Below are positions 7,379 to 13,982 of a stretch of 25,810 nt of DNA, piece after piece. How positions within the stretch are numbered: position 1 is the stretch's first letter; every line of letters starts with the position of its first letter. A model generated the notes under the pieces. The model was not told where the DNA came from. It worked only from the letters and a program-made list of their open reading frames with translations, and did not search any database. The DNA lies in contig URDG01000036.1 of assembly GCA_900546515.1 (NCBI GenBank), positions 1-25,810 of the forward strand. Direction: 5' to 3'. The stretch is from an uncultured Eubacteriales bacterium. GTDB taxonomy: Bacteria; Bacillota; Clostridia; Oscillospirales; Oscillospiraceae. Made by a program: the position numbers and the translations under genes.

Positions 7379-8287
7379 TCATATTCTGCTGAATCTGTAT
7401 TCGGCATACCGGCTGAATTTCTCTCCGGCGCGCAGCACGGTGCTCGGAAACTGCGGTTTATTCGGGCTGTCCGGATAAAATTCCGGCTCGATAGCAAGGC
7501 CGCTGTTTTTCCCGTGCGGCTCGCCCATTCCGGACGAGGTGTAGACCTGCAGCGCCGGAAAATCCGTCCAGACGTCCATGCGCAGCCCGCCCGCCTCCAC
7601 GGCGCAGGCGTGAGTGCCGGACAGCACGAAGCAATGGTCATAGTCTTTTTCCACCGGCCGCAGCTTTGAGAAGTCAAAGCTGCCCTCCGCCGGCATTATG
7701 CGTCCGGTGGGGATAAGGCCTGAATCCGTCTCCAGCCAGCCGGCGGCGTTTATCTGCATGGAATGTGCAAGGACGTTCCCGCCGTCGAGATTGAAGTACA
7801 TGTGCGAGGTGGGTGCGTACACGGTATCCGCATCGCACTCGCCGCCGAACTCAAGACGCAGCGCGCTCCCCTCCACCGTGTATGTCACGGACGCCGTCAG
7901 ATTTCCGGGGAAACCGTTGTCTCCGTCAGGTGAAAAGAGCGTGAAGCGCACTGAGCGCTCGCCGAGCACCTCTGCGTGCCAGCAGCGCTTATCATATGCA
8001 TGAGGGCCGCCGTGCAGCTGGTTTTTCCCCTCGTTTGCGGGCAGGACATATTCTTTCCCGTTCAGCGTGAACCTCGCGCCGCCTATGCGGTTGGCATAGC
8101 GCCCTACCGCCGCGCACAGGTATGCGGAGCCGTTGATATAGCCCTCCGCATCCGGATAATTGAGCACGAGCTCATGCCCCATATAGTTCAGTCCGGTGAC
8201 AGCCGCGCCGAGCGTCGTGACCGAGACGCGCAGCTCCCCGCTGCCGAAGCTATATATATCGTAGCCGAAGAAATTTCCTTTTTTCAT
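7379..8287 (-). CDS. galM: Aldose 1-epimerase (galactose mutarotase)
   Basis: The enzyme interconverts alpha and beta anomers of aldoses such as galactose or glucose in the cytoplasm. The 302-residue product shows the family motifs in order: VGRYANRIG (61-69), NQLHGG (89-94) with His96, TSHMYFNLDGG (160-170) holding the catalytic acid His162, and AIEPEFYPDSPN (265-276) with catalytic base Glu267. Length is slightly below the E. coli enzyme but typical of Firmicute members. There is no signal peptide. GAGGCGG lies about 5 bases before the ATG. It is transcribed in the same direction as the transporter operon but separated from it by that operon's promoter. It stands alone, without other galactose genes, so a general sugar role is likely. 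Confidence 0.93.
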   Translation of the reverse strand: MKKGNFFGYDIYSFGSGELRVSVTTLGAAVTGLNYMGHELVLNYPDAEGYINGSAYLCAAVGRYANRIGGARFTLNGKEYVLPANEGKNQLHGGPHAYDKRCWHAEVLGERSVRFTLFSPDGDNGFPGNLTASVTYTVEGSALRLEFGGECDADTVYAPTSHMYFNLDGGNVLAHSMQINAAGWLETDSGLIPTGRIMPAEGSFDFSKLRPVEKDYDHCFVLSGTHACAVEAGGLRMDVWTDFPALQVYTSSGMGEPHGKNSGLAIEPEFYPDSPNKPQFPSTVLRAGEKFSRYAEYRFSRI

Positions 8288-8340
8288 GTTTCCGCCTCTC
8301 TGATGTGTTAAGATCCGAATCCGTTTTCACAGTCCATGCA

Positions 8341-8369
8341 AGCATATCCCATCCGGATCGGAATTGCAA
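8341..8369 (-). promoter_or_regulatory. Candidate promoter of galM
   Basis: On the - strand TTGCAA (8364-8369) and TATGCT (8341-8346) are separated by 17 bases, about 53 bases before the galM start. Each box matches the sigma-A consensus at four of six positions, so the site would be moderate in strength. Confidence 0.4.
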
Positions 8370-8405
8370 TAGCCCGCTGTTCAGGCGATGTGCTGCGACA
8401 ATTAC

Positions 8406-8441
8406 TTAACGTTATTTTTTTAACCCATTTTACGTTAAAAA
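8406..8441. promoter_or_regulatory. Overlapping inverted repeats upstream of gdhA, candidate operator
   Basis: Two dyads overlap in an AT-rich tract. TTAACGT (8406-8412) pairs with ACGTTAA (8432-8438), and TTTTTAAC (8417-8424) pairs with GTTAAAAA (8434-8441), 9 bases apart. They lie about 60-95 bases upstream of the gdhA -10 box, in the divergent region shared with galM. A regulator binding site is inferred; I cannot name the regulator. Confidence 0.45.
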
Positions 8442-8478
8442 GCCTAATTTTCCATAAAAAAACTGTGCAGATTGCGAA

Positions 8479-8518
8479 TTGTGGCAGTGACCGTGAAATA
8501 GTATAATATCATCACCTA
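8479..8518 (+). promoter_or_regulatory. Promoter of gdhA with a block shared with the oad operon
   Basis: A perfect TATAAT lies at 8502-8507, with a weak TTGTGG (8479-8484) 17 bases upstream. The -10 box is part of GTATAATATCATCACCTA (8501-8518), which recurs with one difference before oadA at 19452-19469. The poor -35 box suggests that an activator or another factor helps transcription. The leader is about 60 bases. Confidence 0.65.
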
Positions 8519-8574
8519 TATAAGGGTATGAGTCCCCACAACACTACAAACAAAACACTCAAGGAGGTCTGCGC

Positions 8575-9924
8575 ATGCTGACAAATGAATACCTCAAGCG
8601 CGTATATGCGGATGTAGAGAGACGCGATTCCCACGAAAGTGAATTTCTCCAGGCTGTCAGAGAAGTATTTGAGTCTCTGGAGCTCGTGATCGACAAGCAC
8701 CCCGAATGGGAAAAGGCCGGTCTGTTAGAGCGCTTTGTCGAACCTGAGCGCGTGATAGAATTCCGCGTCCCCTGGATCGACGACAACGGTGTGACCCGGG
8801 TCAACCGCGGCTACCGCGTCCAGTTCAACTCCGCCATCGGCCCGTACAAGGGCGGTCTCCGCTTCCATCCGTCGGTCAATCTCTCCATAATGAAATTCCT
8901 CGGCTTTGAGCAGATCCTCAAAAACTCCCTCACCACCCTGCCAATGGGCGGCGGCAAGGGCGGCTCCGACTTTGACCCGAAGGGCAAGTCCGACGCCGAG
9001 GTCATGCGTTTCTGCCAGAGCTTTATGACCGAGCTTTACCGCCATATCGGCCAGTTTACCGACGTTCCCGCAGGCGACATCGGCGTCGGCGGGCGTGAGA
9101 TCGGCTATCTGTTCGGTCAGTACAAGCGCATTGCCAATCGTTTCGAGGGCGCTACCCTCACCGGCAAGGGCATCCCCTTCGGCGGCTCCCTCGCCAGAAC
9201 TCAGGCCACAGGCTTCGGCGTGTGCTATTTCTCCGCCGAGGCTCTCAAGCACCTGCGCAACACCAGCTACGAGGGCAAGACCGTCGTCGTCTCCGGCTCC
9301 GGCAATGTCGCGCAGTACTGCGCGCAGAAGGTCACCACGCTCGGCGGCAAGGTCGTCGCAATGAGCGACTCTCAGGGATACGTGTACGACCCCAACGGCA
9401 TCAACCTCGACGTGCTCTTCGACATCAAGCAGCGCCGCCGTGCACGCATCAGCGTGTATGCCGACGAGGTTCCCGGCAGCGAGTACCATGAGGGCTGCCG
9501 CAACATCTGGAACGTCAAGTGCGACATAGCTCATCCCTGCGCTTCTCAGAACGAGATGGACGAAAAGGGCGCGCAGGCTCTTGTCGACAACGGCTGCATG
9601 GCCGTGTTTGAGGGTGCGAACATGCCTCTCACACCCGAGGCAATAGAGGTCGTCAAGTCCAACGGCCTGCTCTACTCTCCCGGCAAGGCCTCCAACGCAG
9701 GCGGTGTCGCCACCTCCGGTCTTGAGATGAGCCAAAACTCCATCCGCATGTCATGGAGCTTTGACGAAGTCGACGGCAAGCTGCACGGCATCATGCAGAA
9801 CATCTACAAAGCCTGCTATGACGCCTCCGTGGAATGCGGCAAGCCGGGCGATCTGATGGTCGGCGCAAATGTTGCGGGCTTCCTCAAGGTCGCCGAGGCC
9901 ATGATGGCTCAGGGCATCGTGTAA
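8575..9924 (+). CDS. gdhA: Glutamate dehydrogenase, probably NADP-dependent
   Basis: It catalyses the reversible conversion of 2-oxoglutarate and ammonium to glutamate in the cytoplasm. The 449-residue length is that of the hexameric family found in E. coli and Clostridium. Seen in order: GPYKGGLRFHPSVN (89-102) with substrate lysine K92, PMGGGKGGSDFDPKG (123-137) with catalytic K128, DVPAGDIGVGGREIGY (163-178) with catalytic D168, and the dinucleotide fold VVVSGSGNVAQY (237-248). The second strand ends in SDSQGYVYD rather than an acidic residue at the NAD-discriminating place, which favours NADP. A perfect AAGGAGGT (8559-8566) lies 8 bases before the ATG. It is a single-gene transcript with a strong terminator. 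Its promoter block resembles that of the oxaloacetate decarboxylase operon. Confidence 0.96.
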   Translation: MLTNEYLKRVYADVERRDSHESEFLQAVREVFESLELVIDKHPEWEKAGLLERFVEPERVIEFRVPWIDDNGVTRVNRGYRVQFNSAIGPYKGGLRFHPSVNLSIMKFLGFEQILKNSLTTLPMGGGKGGSDFDPKGKSDAEVMRFCQSFMTELYRHIGQFTDVPAGDIGVGGREIGYLFGQYKRIANRFEGATLTGKGIPFGGSLARTQATGFGVCYFSAEALKHLRNTSYEGKTVVVSGSGNVAQYCAQKVTTLGGKVVAMSDSQGYVYDPNGINLDVLFDIKQRRRARISVYADEVPGSEYHEGCRNIWNVKCDIAHPCASQNEMDEKGAQALVDNGCMAVFEGANMPLTPEAIEVVKSNGLLYSPGKASNAGGVATSGLEMSQNSIRMSWSFDEVDGKLHGIMQNIYKACYDASVECGKPGDLMVGANVAGFLKVAEAMMAQGIV

Positions 9925-9957
9925 GCCTTACGCGCAGCCGGAAATACAATACGATAT

Positions 9958-9997
9958 AAAAACGCTCCTCAGTCTGTTTAAGCTGAGGAGCGTTTTT
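9958..9997. terminator. Bidirectional terminator between gdhA and the DHHW gene
   Basis: The stem AAAAACGCTCCTCAG (9958-9972) pairs with CTGAGGAGCGTTTTT (9983-9997) around a 10-base loop. It gives a U run on both strands. It overlaps the stop codon of the - strand gene, so translation and termination are close there. Confidence 0.92.
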
Positions 9998-11184
9998 TAC
10001 TTCGTGAGCGCCTGCACGCCATAGTCGGAATACTCCGGGTATGCACCGGCAGTGTTCGTGCTGAGCATCACTATCACGATGTCCGGCTCTGTCTCCTGTA
10101 TGTACTCCGCCGCGGTAAAATCATCCATGCGGCGCGGATCGAGCACATCTATATACTTGAACTGCGCAGAGAGAAAAGCCTGCACCGGCAGCGTGAACGA
10201 GTCCTTGATAATGCATATCTTCAAATCGCCCGGCGCGTCCGGGTTCCTGTGCTGCACGAGCGCATACTCCCCGCCGATATACATGTCATACGGGCTTGAA
10301 GTGAACCAGTCCGGGCGCTCGTCAAGATACTCGCTGCGGATAACGGTCTGCTCGAAGCTGCCCTCATAGCTGGCCGAGCCGCCGGAATACTCCGGTATAG
10401 TACAGCTCATCTCCGTTTCAAAGCGCGGAGTGTAATATGTAATGTCGTCCGTTCCTCCGAAGTACAGCCCGGTGCGCTTGCCCTGACTGCCGAGCATCCA
10501 GTTTTTCAGGGTGTGCGCCTCCCAGTTGGCCATATCGGCAAGCGCCGGATCTATGCCGCAGTCCGGGAATCGCCGTTCAAGCTCCTCCGTCAGCTCCCGG
10601 TACGCCTCAAAGGCGCCGGTGAAATTCCAATGGTGGTCCGTACGGAAAAAATACTTCTCTATCTGCTGCGGAGTCTGCGCCAGAAACTGCCGGAAATCCG
10701 CCGTTTCTACCCCGGCGGCTGTCAGCCGCGCCAGCATCTCGTCGGCGTTTTCGTTGCTGTGATCGGCTTCTCCCGGAATAAGCAGCTCGCCGCCAAGATC
10801 CATCTTCGCCGGCAGCTGCACATACAGGAACTCCGCGCCAAGCGACCGTGTGAACTGCGCAAGCTCCGTTATGCCCGCCGCAGGAGCCGACTCATCCATG
10901 CGCTCCGGATCAAGATCCGTCAGCATGCCGTTTTCAAGGCGCATTATCAGGTTGCAGATATTGCGCCCCGTGAGCTTGCAGTACAGGCCGTTCAGATTTA
11001 CGAACTGATATTTGCCTGCCGTCCCCGACACATAAGCGTCGCTCACCTGCTGTGTATATTCCCTGAAGCTTATCTCCCCTGTGAAAAGCTGCGCTGCCGG
11101 CTTCAGCGCCAGCCGCAGGTCAGCCGCGGCGAAAGCAATGATAAGCACTGCGGCAATAATTGCAATTATGTTGCGTTTCTTCAT
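9997..11184 (-). CDS. DHHW-family (AlgX/AlgJ-like) SGNH hydrolase, partner of MBOAT acyltransferase
   Basis: The 395-residue protein has an N-terminal membrane anchor or uncleaved signal (residues 5-21, NIIAIIAAVLIIAFAAA) and an external domain. It shows RTDHHWNFTG (181-190), the hallmark of DHHW proteins, and IIKDSFT (325-331), the likely SGNH nucleophile block with Ser329. In this superfamily the Asp-His pair lies in the DHHW box. Such proteins act outside the membrane with an MBOAT protein to O-acetylate surface polysaccharide. The MBOAT gene ends 11 bases upstream, so they form one operon. The start is the ATG at 11184; the frame extends back to 11292, but that part overlaps the MBOAT gene. 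Which polysaccharide is modified is unknown. Confidence 0.88.
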   Translation of the reverse strand: MKKRNIIAIIAAVLIIAFAAADLRLALKPAAQLFTGEISFREYTQQVSDAYVSGTAGKYQFVNLNGLYCKLTGRNICNLIMRLENGMLTDLDPERMDESAPAAGITELAQFTRSLGAEFLYVQLPAKMDLGGELLIPGEADHSNENADEMLARLTAAGVETADFRQFLAQTPQQIEKYFFRTDHHWNFTGAFEAYRELTEELERRFPDCGIDPALADMANWEAHTLKNWMLGSQGKRTGLYFGGTDDITYYTPRFETEMSCTIPEYSGGSASYEGSFEQTVIRSEYLDERPDWFTSSPYDMYIGGEYALVQHRNPDAPGDLKICIIKDSFTLPVQAFLSAQFKYIDVLDPRRMDDFTAAEYIQETEPDIVIVMLSTNTAGAYPEYSDYGVQALTK

Positions 11185-11195
11185 GGTCTCACCCG

Positions 11196-12620
11196 TCAGA
11201 AGTTGAAGTAGATGAACGGATTGTACGCCCCTATCACAAGGAACGACACGCACACCGCCAGCAATATGAGCTGCACGCCGTATTCGGCGCATGAGCAGGC
11301 AAGCGCAGCGCCCTCGCCCTTTGCGGATATCCGTTCCCGCAGATGCCTGAATACCGGCGTGGCGCAGAGGACGGCCGCCGCCAGCGTCACCGCATACTCT
11401 TTAAAATAGAAGACGAACGTGCTGTCGGCAACCACTCCGCCGGCGCCGAACATGGCGCCTATATAGGACGCGGCCGAATGAAGCGTGTCCGCCCGGAAAA
11501 GCACCCAGCCCAATATAACTGCAAGCAGTGTGAACGCTCTGTACAGTCCTCCGGAAAGCCTGCGCTCCGGGAGCTTCTGCGGCAGGTGCAGAAGCTTTTC
11601 AATAATTATCACGCAGCCATGCAGCGCGCCCCAGATTATAAACGTCCAGTCCGCGCCATGCCATATGCCTGTCAGCAGCCACACGACCGCAAGGTTTAAT
11701 ACAAGCCTGCCATTCGAGCTCACGCGGGAGCCGCCCATCGGGAAATACACATAGTCCCTGAACCATGAGCCGAGAGAAATATGCCATCTGCGCCAGAATT
11801 CAGTGAGCGTGCGCGAGGTATATGGATAATCAAAGTTCTCCAGAAAATGAAAGCCGAACATGCGCCCCATACCGATAGCCATATCGGAGTAGCCGCTGAA
11901 ATCAAAATATATCTGAAGCGTATAGGCCACAGCGCCGAGCCATGCCATGCACACGCTGGGACCGGCTGCGGAAAAAGCGGTGTGTACAAGCTCTGCAAGC
12001 ACATTTGCCAGCAGCATTTTCTTGCTCAGACCGCAGAGGAAGCGCAGTCCTCCCTGCATGAAATCGTCCTTTGTCGCGCGGCGTTCGCGTATCTCGTCCA
12101 TTATCGTGGTATAGCGCACGATCGGCCCCGCGACGAGCTGCGGGAAAAATGAAATGTACAGCCCGAGATATGCGATATTGTGCTGCGCAGGTATGCCGCG
12201 GTATACATCTATCACGTAGCTCATGATCTGAAAGGTGAAAAACGAGATGCCTATCGGCAGCGCAATATACGTCTGACGGATGAACGCGCCCGTAGACGGC
12301 GCAATGGCGTGCAGCGTCCTGATCGCAAAGTTGAGATATTTGAACACGAACAGCAGCGCGATGTCCGCCGCGATGCCGATAATAAGAAACGCCTTTCTTC
12401 CACGGCTCCCCTTTTCATGTTTCTCTATAAAAAGGGCGATAAAATAGTTAAAAACTATGGAGGCCGCCATTATGAGCACAAAGCCCGGCTCGCCCCACGC
12501 ATAGAAGAAAAGGCTCGCCAGCAGCAGCCAGTAATTGCGCGCCCTCCGCGGCAGCAGCCAGCACACGCCGAGCGTTATCGGGAAAAAGAGGAATAAAAAT
12601 TCCATACTTGAGAAAAGCAT
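11196..12620 (-). CDS. MBOAT family membrane O-acyltransferase (AlgI/PatA type)
   Basis: It moves an acetyl group from a cytoplasmic donor across the membrane onto an extracellular polymer or an acceptor protein. The 474-residue polytopic protein has about 10-12 hydrophobic segments. Family motifs are clear: PIGISFFTFQIMSYVIDVYR (122-141), IYFDFSGYSDMAIG (237-250), WRRWHISLGSWFRDYVYFP (277-294) with His280, and LLTGIWHGADWTF (315-327) with the catalytic His321. Length and order match AlgI and the related teichoic-acid and peptidoglycan acyltransferases. Translation begins at MLFSSMEFLF, a typical start for this family, with GGAG about 9 bases before. It has its own promoter at 12669-12697 and is followed by the DHHW partner. 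No glycosyltransferase or polymerase gene is nearby, so the acceptor is made elsewhere. Confidence 0.94.
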   Translation of the reverse strand: MLFSSMEFLFLFFPITLGVCWLLPRRARNYWLLLASLFFYAWGEPGFVLIMAASIVFNYFIALFIEKHEKGSRGRKAFLIIGIAADIALLFVFKYLNFAIRTLHAIAPSTGAFIRQTYIALPIGISFFTFQIMSYVIDVYRGIPAQHNIAYLGLYISFFPQLVAGPIVRYTTIMDEIRERRATKDDFMQGGLRFLCGLSKKMLLANVLAELVHTAFSAAGPSVCMAWLGAVAYTLQIYFDFSGYSDMAIGMGRMFGFHFLENFDYPYTSRTLTEFWRRWHISLGSWFRDYVYFPMGGSRVSSNGRLVLNLAVVWLLTGIWHGADWTFIIWGALHGCVIIIEKLLHLPQKLPERRLSGGLYRAFTLLAVILGWVLFRADTLHSAASYIGAMFGAGGVVADSTFVFYFKEYAVTLAAAVLCATPVFRHLRERISAKGEGAALACSCAEYGVQLILLAVCVSFLVIGAYNPFIYFNF

Positions 12621-12668
12621 ATATCTGTTCTCCGGAAAAAATCAGTTTTCTGCAAAAAGCCAGTTTAT

Positions 12669-12697
12669 ATTATATACTCCGGCGTGTAAAAACTCAA
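12669..12697 (-). promoter_or_regulatory. Promoter of the MBOAT/DHHW operon
   Basis: On the - strand TTGAGT (12692-12697) and a perfect TATAAT (12669-12674) are 17 bases apart, about 48 bases before the MBOAT start. It begins directly after the terminator of the preceding RNA gene, so the operon is transcribed independently. Confidence 0.8.
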
Positions 12698-12724
12698 GTA
12701 AAGAACTATGAGCCCTGCCGGTGC

Positions 12725-12758
12725 AAAAAACTTCCCCGGAGATAATTCTCCGGGGAAG
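12725..12758 (-). terminator. Terminator of the non-coding RNA gene
   Basis: A perfect 12-bp stem, CTTCCCCGGAGA (12731-12742) with TCTCCGGGGAAG (12747-12758), has a 4-base loop. On the - strand it is followed by six U residues (12725-12730). This is a textbook intrinsic terminator. Confidence 0.94.
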
Positions 12759-13012
12759 TGTCCCGCAAATGCCGTGTCGGCCCGATTATAACCTGCACGA
12801 AAGGGCAGGTGGGTCGCCTAAGTTCTGTTTCGCTGCTTCCAACATCCGGCAAGTGCCGGGAGGCCTGCAATCCGCAGATTCAAATCGGCATCCCTTATTA
12901 GAGATGTGGGTTTAATGGGCCGTGAAGCTCTTTAGAGAGCAGCACGCACACAGCAGGAACTTGTTTTTTTCACAGCAGCCGTGAGGCTGCATTTCAGCTC
13001 CCTTTGCGGGCA
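12759..13012 (-). ncRNA. ssrS: Structured non-coding RNA, probably 6S RNA
   Basis: About 254 bases without a gene lie between a candidate -10 box (TATAAA, - strand, 13019-13024) and a strong terminator. The ends pair: CCCGCAAA near the 5' end (13003-13010) is perfectly complementary to TTTGCGGG near the 3' end (12762-12769), giving the closing stem. Near the 3' side, GGCGACCCACCU, a stem-loop, AGGUUAUAAUCGGG and CGACACGGCAU follow the same order as the 3' half of E. coli 6S RNA (GCGAC, CACCU, loop, GGUUACA, GCGGCAU). 6S RNA binds RNA polymerase with the main sigma factor and tunes transcription in stationary phase. An apical hairpin CCGGC-ACUU-GCCGG fits a long rod. The length is somewhat more than usual, and the -35 box is poor. 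RNase P RNA, tmRNA and SRP RNA were considered and do not fit. Confidence 0.65.
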
Positions 13013-13041
13013 TACTGATTTATATGCGCGCAGTATGGAAC

Positions 13042-13326
13042 TTATTCCGCGTCATCGTCGTCGAAAAGGATAGTCATGAAGTGCTCGTACACATCCTGAA
13101 GCTCATCCTCATCGTCAACAGACTCGTATATCTCCTCGCCGTTCTCATCCAGCTGGGAGCGCAGTATTATAATACCGTAGTCCGGATCATCCTCCGCCAT
13201 GTCTGCCGGGAGGAAAGCCGTATAGGTTTTTTCCTTATATTCCATTGTGTCCAGAAGCTCAAGCTCAAATTCCTGTCCGTCATCATCGACTATAGTGACG
13301 AAATCGCTTCCGAATTCCTCGCTCAT
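13042..13326 (-). CDS. DUF1292 (YrzB-like) protein
   Basis: The 94-residue, very acidic protein shows the family plan: an opening VTIVDDDGQEFELELLDTMEY strand pair, then a central KTYTAFLPADM and a YGIIILRSQLDENGEE block, then an acidic end with FMTILFDDDDAE. The function of the family is not established. It is a small cytoplasmic protein found widely in Firmicutes, often beside yrrK/yrzL (ruvX), which are not here. AGGAGGT lies 7 bases before the ATG. A promoter is visible upstream (13355-13384). The candidate 6S RNA gene follows on the same strand about 30 bases after its stop with no terminator between, so some read-through into the RNA is possible. Confidence 0.88.
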   Translation of the reverse strand: MSEEFGSDFVTIVDDDGQEFELELLDTMEYKEKTYTAFLPADMAEDDPDYGIIILRSQLDENGEEIYESVDDEDELQDVYEHFMTILFDDDDAE

Positions 13327-13354
13327 GTGATTTACCTCCTGCCTGATTTGATCA

Positions 13355-13384
13355 TATTGTAACCTATTGTGTGAGATAAATCAA
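13355..13384 (-). promoter_or_regulatory. Promoter of the DUF1292 gene
   Basis: On the - strand TTGAAT (about 13379-13384) and TACAAT (13355-13360) are spaced about 18 bases apart, roughly 30 bases before the start codon. It lies in the gap after the BofC-like gene. Confidence 0.6.
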
Positions 13385-13410
13385 TAGCCAATTAAAGACA
13401 CGGCCCCATA

Positions 13411-13752
13411 TTATGAGCCGAAATCCTCAAGCAGCTCCAGAAGCTCCTCTCTGTCTACTACCGGTATGCCGCGCTCGAGCATGGCTCTGTCCGCCCCGCG
13501 AAGCGACGCTACCTCAATGGCTGTCACAGTCTCGGGCGTGCGGCCTTTCGCGCCGCTGTAGACCGCGACGAAGCCGTCGCAGTTTTTGAGGAAATATTTT
13601 GCGCTTTCCTCGCGGCTTGAATAGCGGGCATATATCTCTGCCGGGAGCGGGTCGCGGGCCGCCGGATGCAGGCTGCGTCCTGCGCGCACCCCCGTATACG
13701 CCGCGGCAGCGCTCAGCATCACCAGCAGCGCTATCCTTACTCTAAGCTTCAC
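13411..13752 (-). CDS. BofC C-terminal-domain-like secreted or anchored protein
   Basis: The 113-residue product has an N-terminal hydrophobic segment (about 7-20) and a small external domain. The domain YFLKNCDGFVAVYSGAKGRTP, then VTAIEVASLRGADRAMLERG, then IPVVDREELLELLEDFGS matches the pattern of the BofC C-terminal domain: a 'vavy-g' strand, three short elements ending in 'L...D...L..GI', and a final 'eL..LLEDfg' helix. BofC in Bacillus is a forespore-secreted regulator of pro-sigma-K processing. Whether this protein does that is unproven; Clostridia often carry short relatives. Translation starts at GTG (13752), with AAGGGGG about 6 bases upstream. Identification is by pattern from memory and should be treated as moderate. 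Confidence 0.62.
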   Translation of the reverse strand: MKLRVRIALLVMLSAAAAYTGVRAGRSLHPAARDPLPAEIYARYSSREESAKYFLKNCDGFVAVYSGAKGRTPETVTAIEVASLRGADRAMLERGIPVVDREELLELLEDFGS

Positions 13753-13881
13753 GGATACACCCCCTTTTCAAAGAATACAGTATAATTATTTCTCAGTTCT
13801 GGGAAAATATACACATCAGGCATACGGCTGCGCTGCCCTAAAAAATTTACATTTTCTCTACCGTTGGTTGACAACGTGTGA

Positions 13882-13887
13882 TATAAT
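13882..13887 (+). promoter_or_regulatory. -10 box of the class A PBP gene
   Basis: A perfect TATAAT lies about 95 bases before the PBP start. No good -35 box is found at 16-18 bases upstream; TTGGTT at 13864-13869 is too close. It is the most likely start, but weakly supported. Confidence 0.4.
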
Positions 13888-13982
13888 ACTATTTTAGTAT
13901 TATTATGCGGTGTTTTACGAACGTGCTGTATCCCGCACGGACTTATACATACGTTTCCTCATAAGGAGGTGTCTGCCGGATA

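Noticed and set aside
8725..9735. Long - strand open frame opposite gdhA
   Set aside because: It is a shadow of the gdhA reading frame with Ala/Val/Gly-rich content and no start signals.
12731..12970. The RNA region read as a + strand RNA ending at the T run 12963-12970
   Set aside because: No hairpin directly precedes that T run, and no promoter is seen. The - strand has a closing stem, a -10 box and a strong terminator.
12759..13012. RNase P RNA, tmRNA or SRP RNA for the same region
   Set aside because: The GAGGAAAGUCC block of RNase P, the tRNA-like ends of tmRNA and the GGUCAGG...GGAAGCAGC helix-8 order of SRP RNA are not present in the right arrangement, although a GGAAGCAGCG string occurs.
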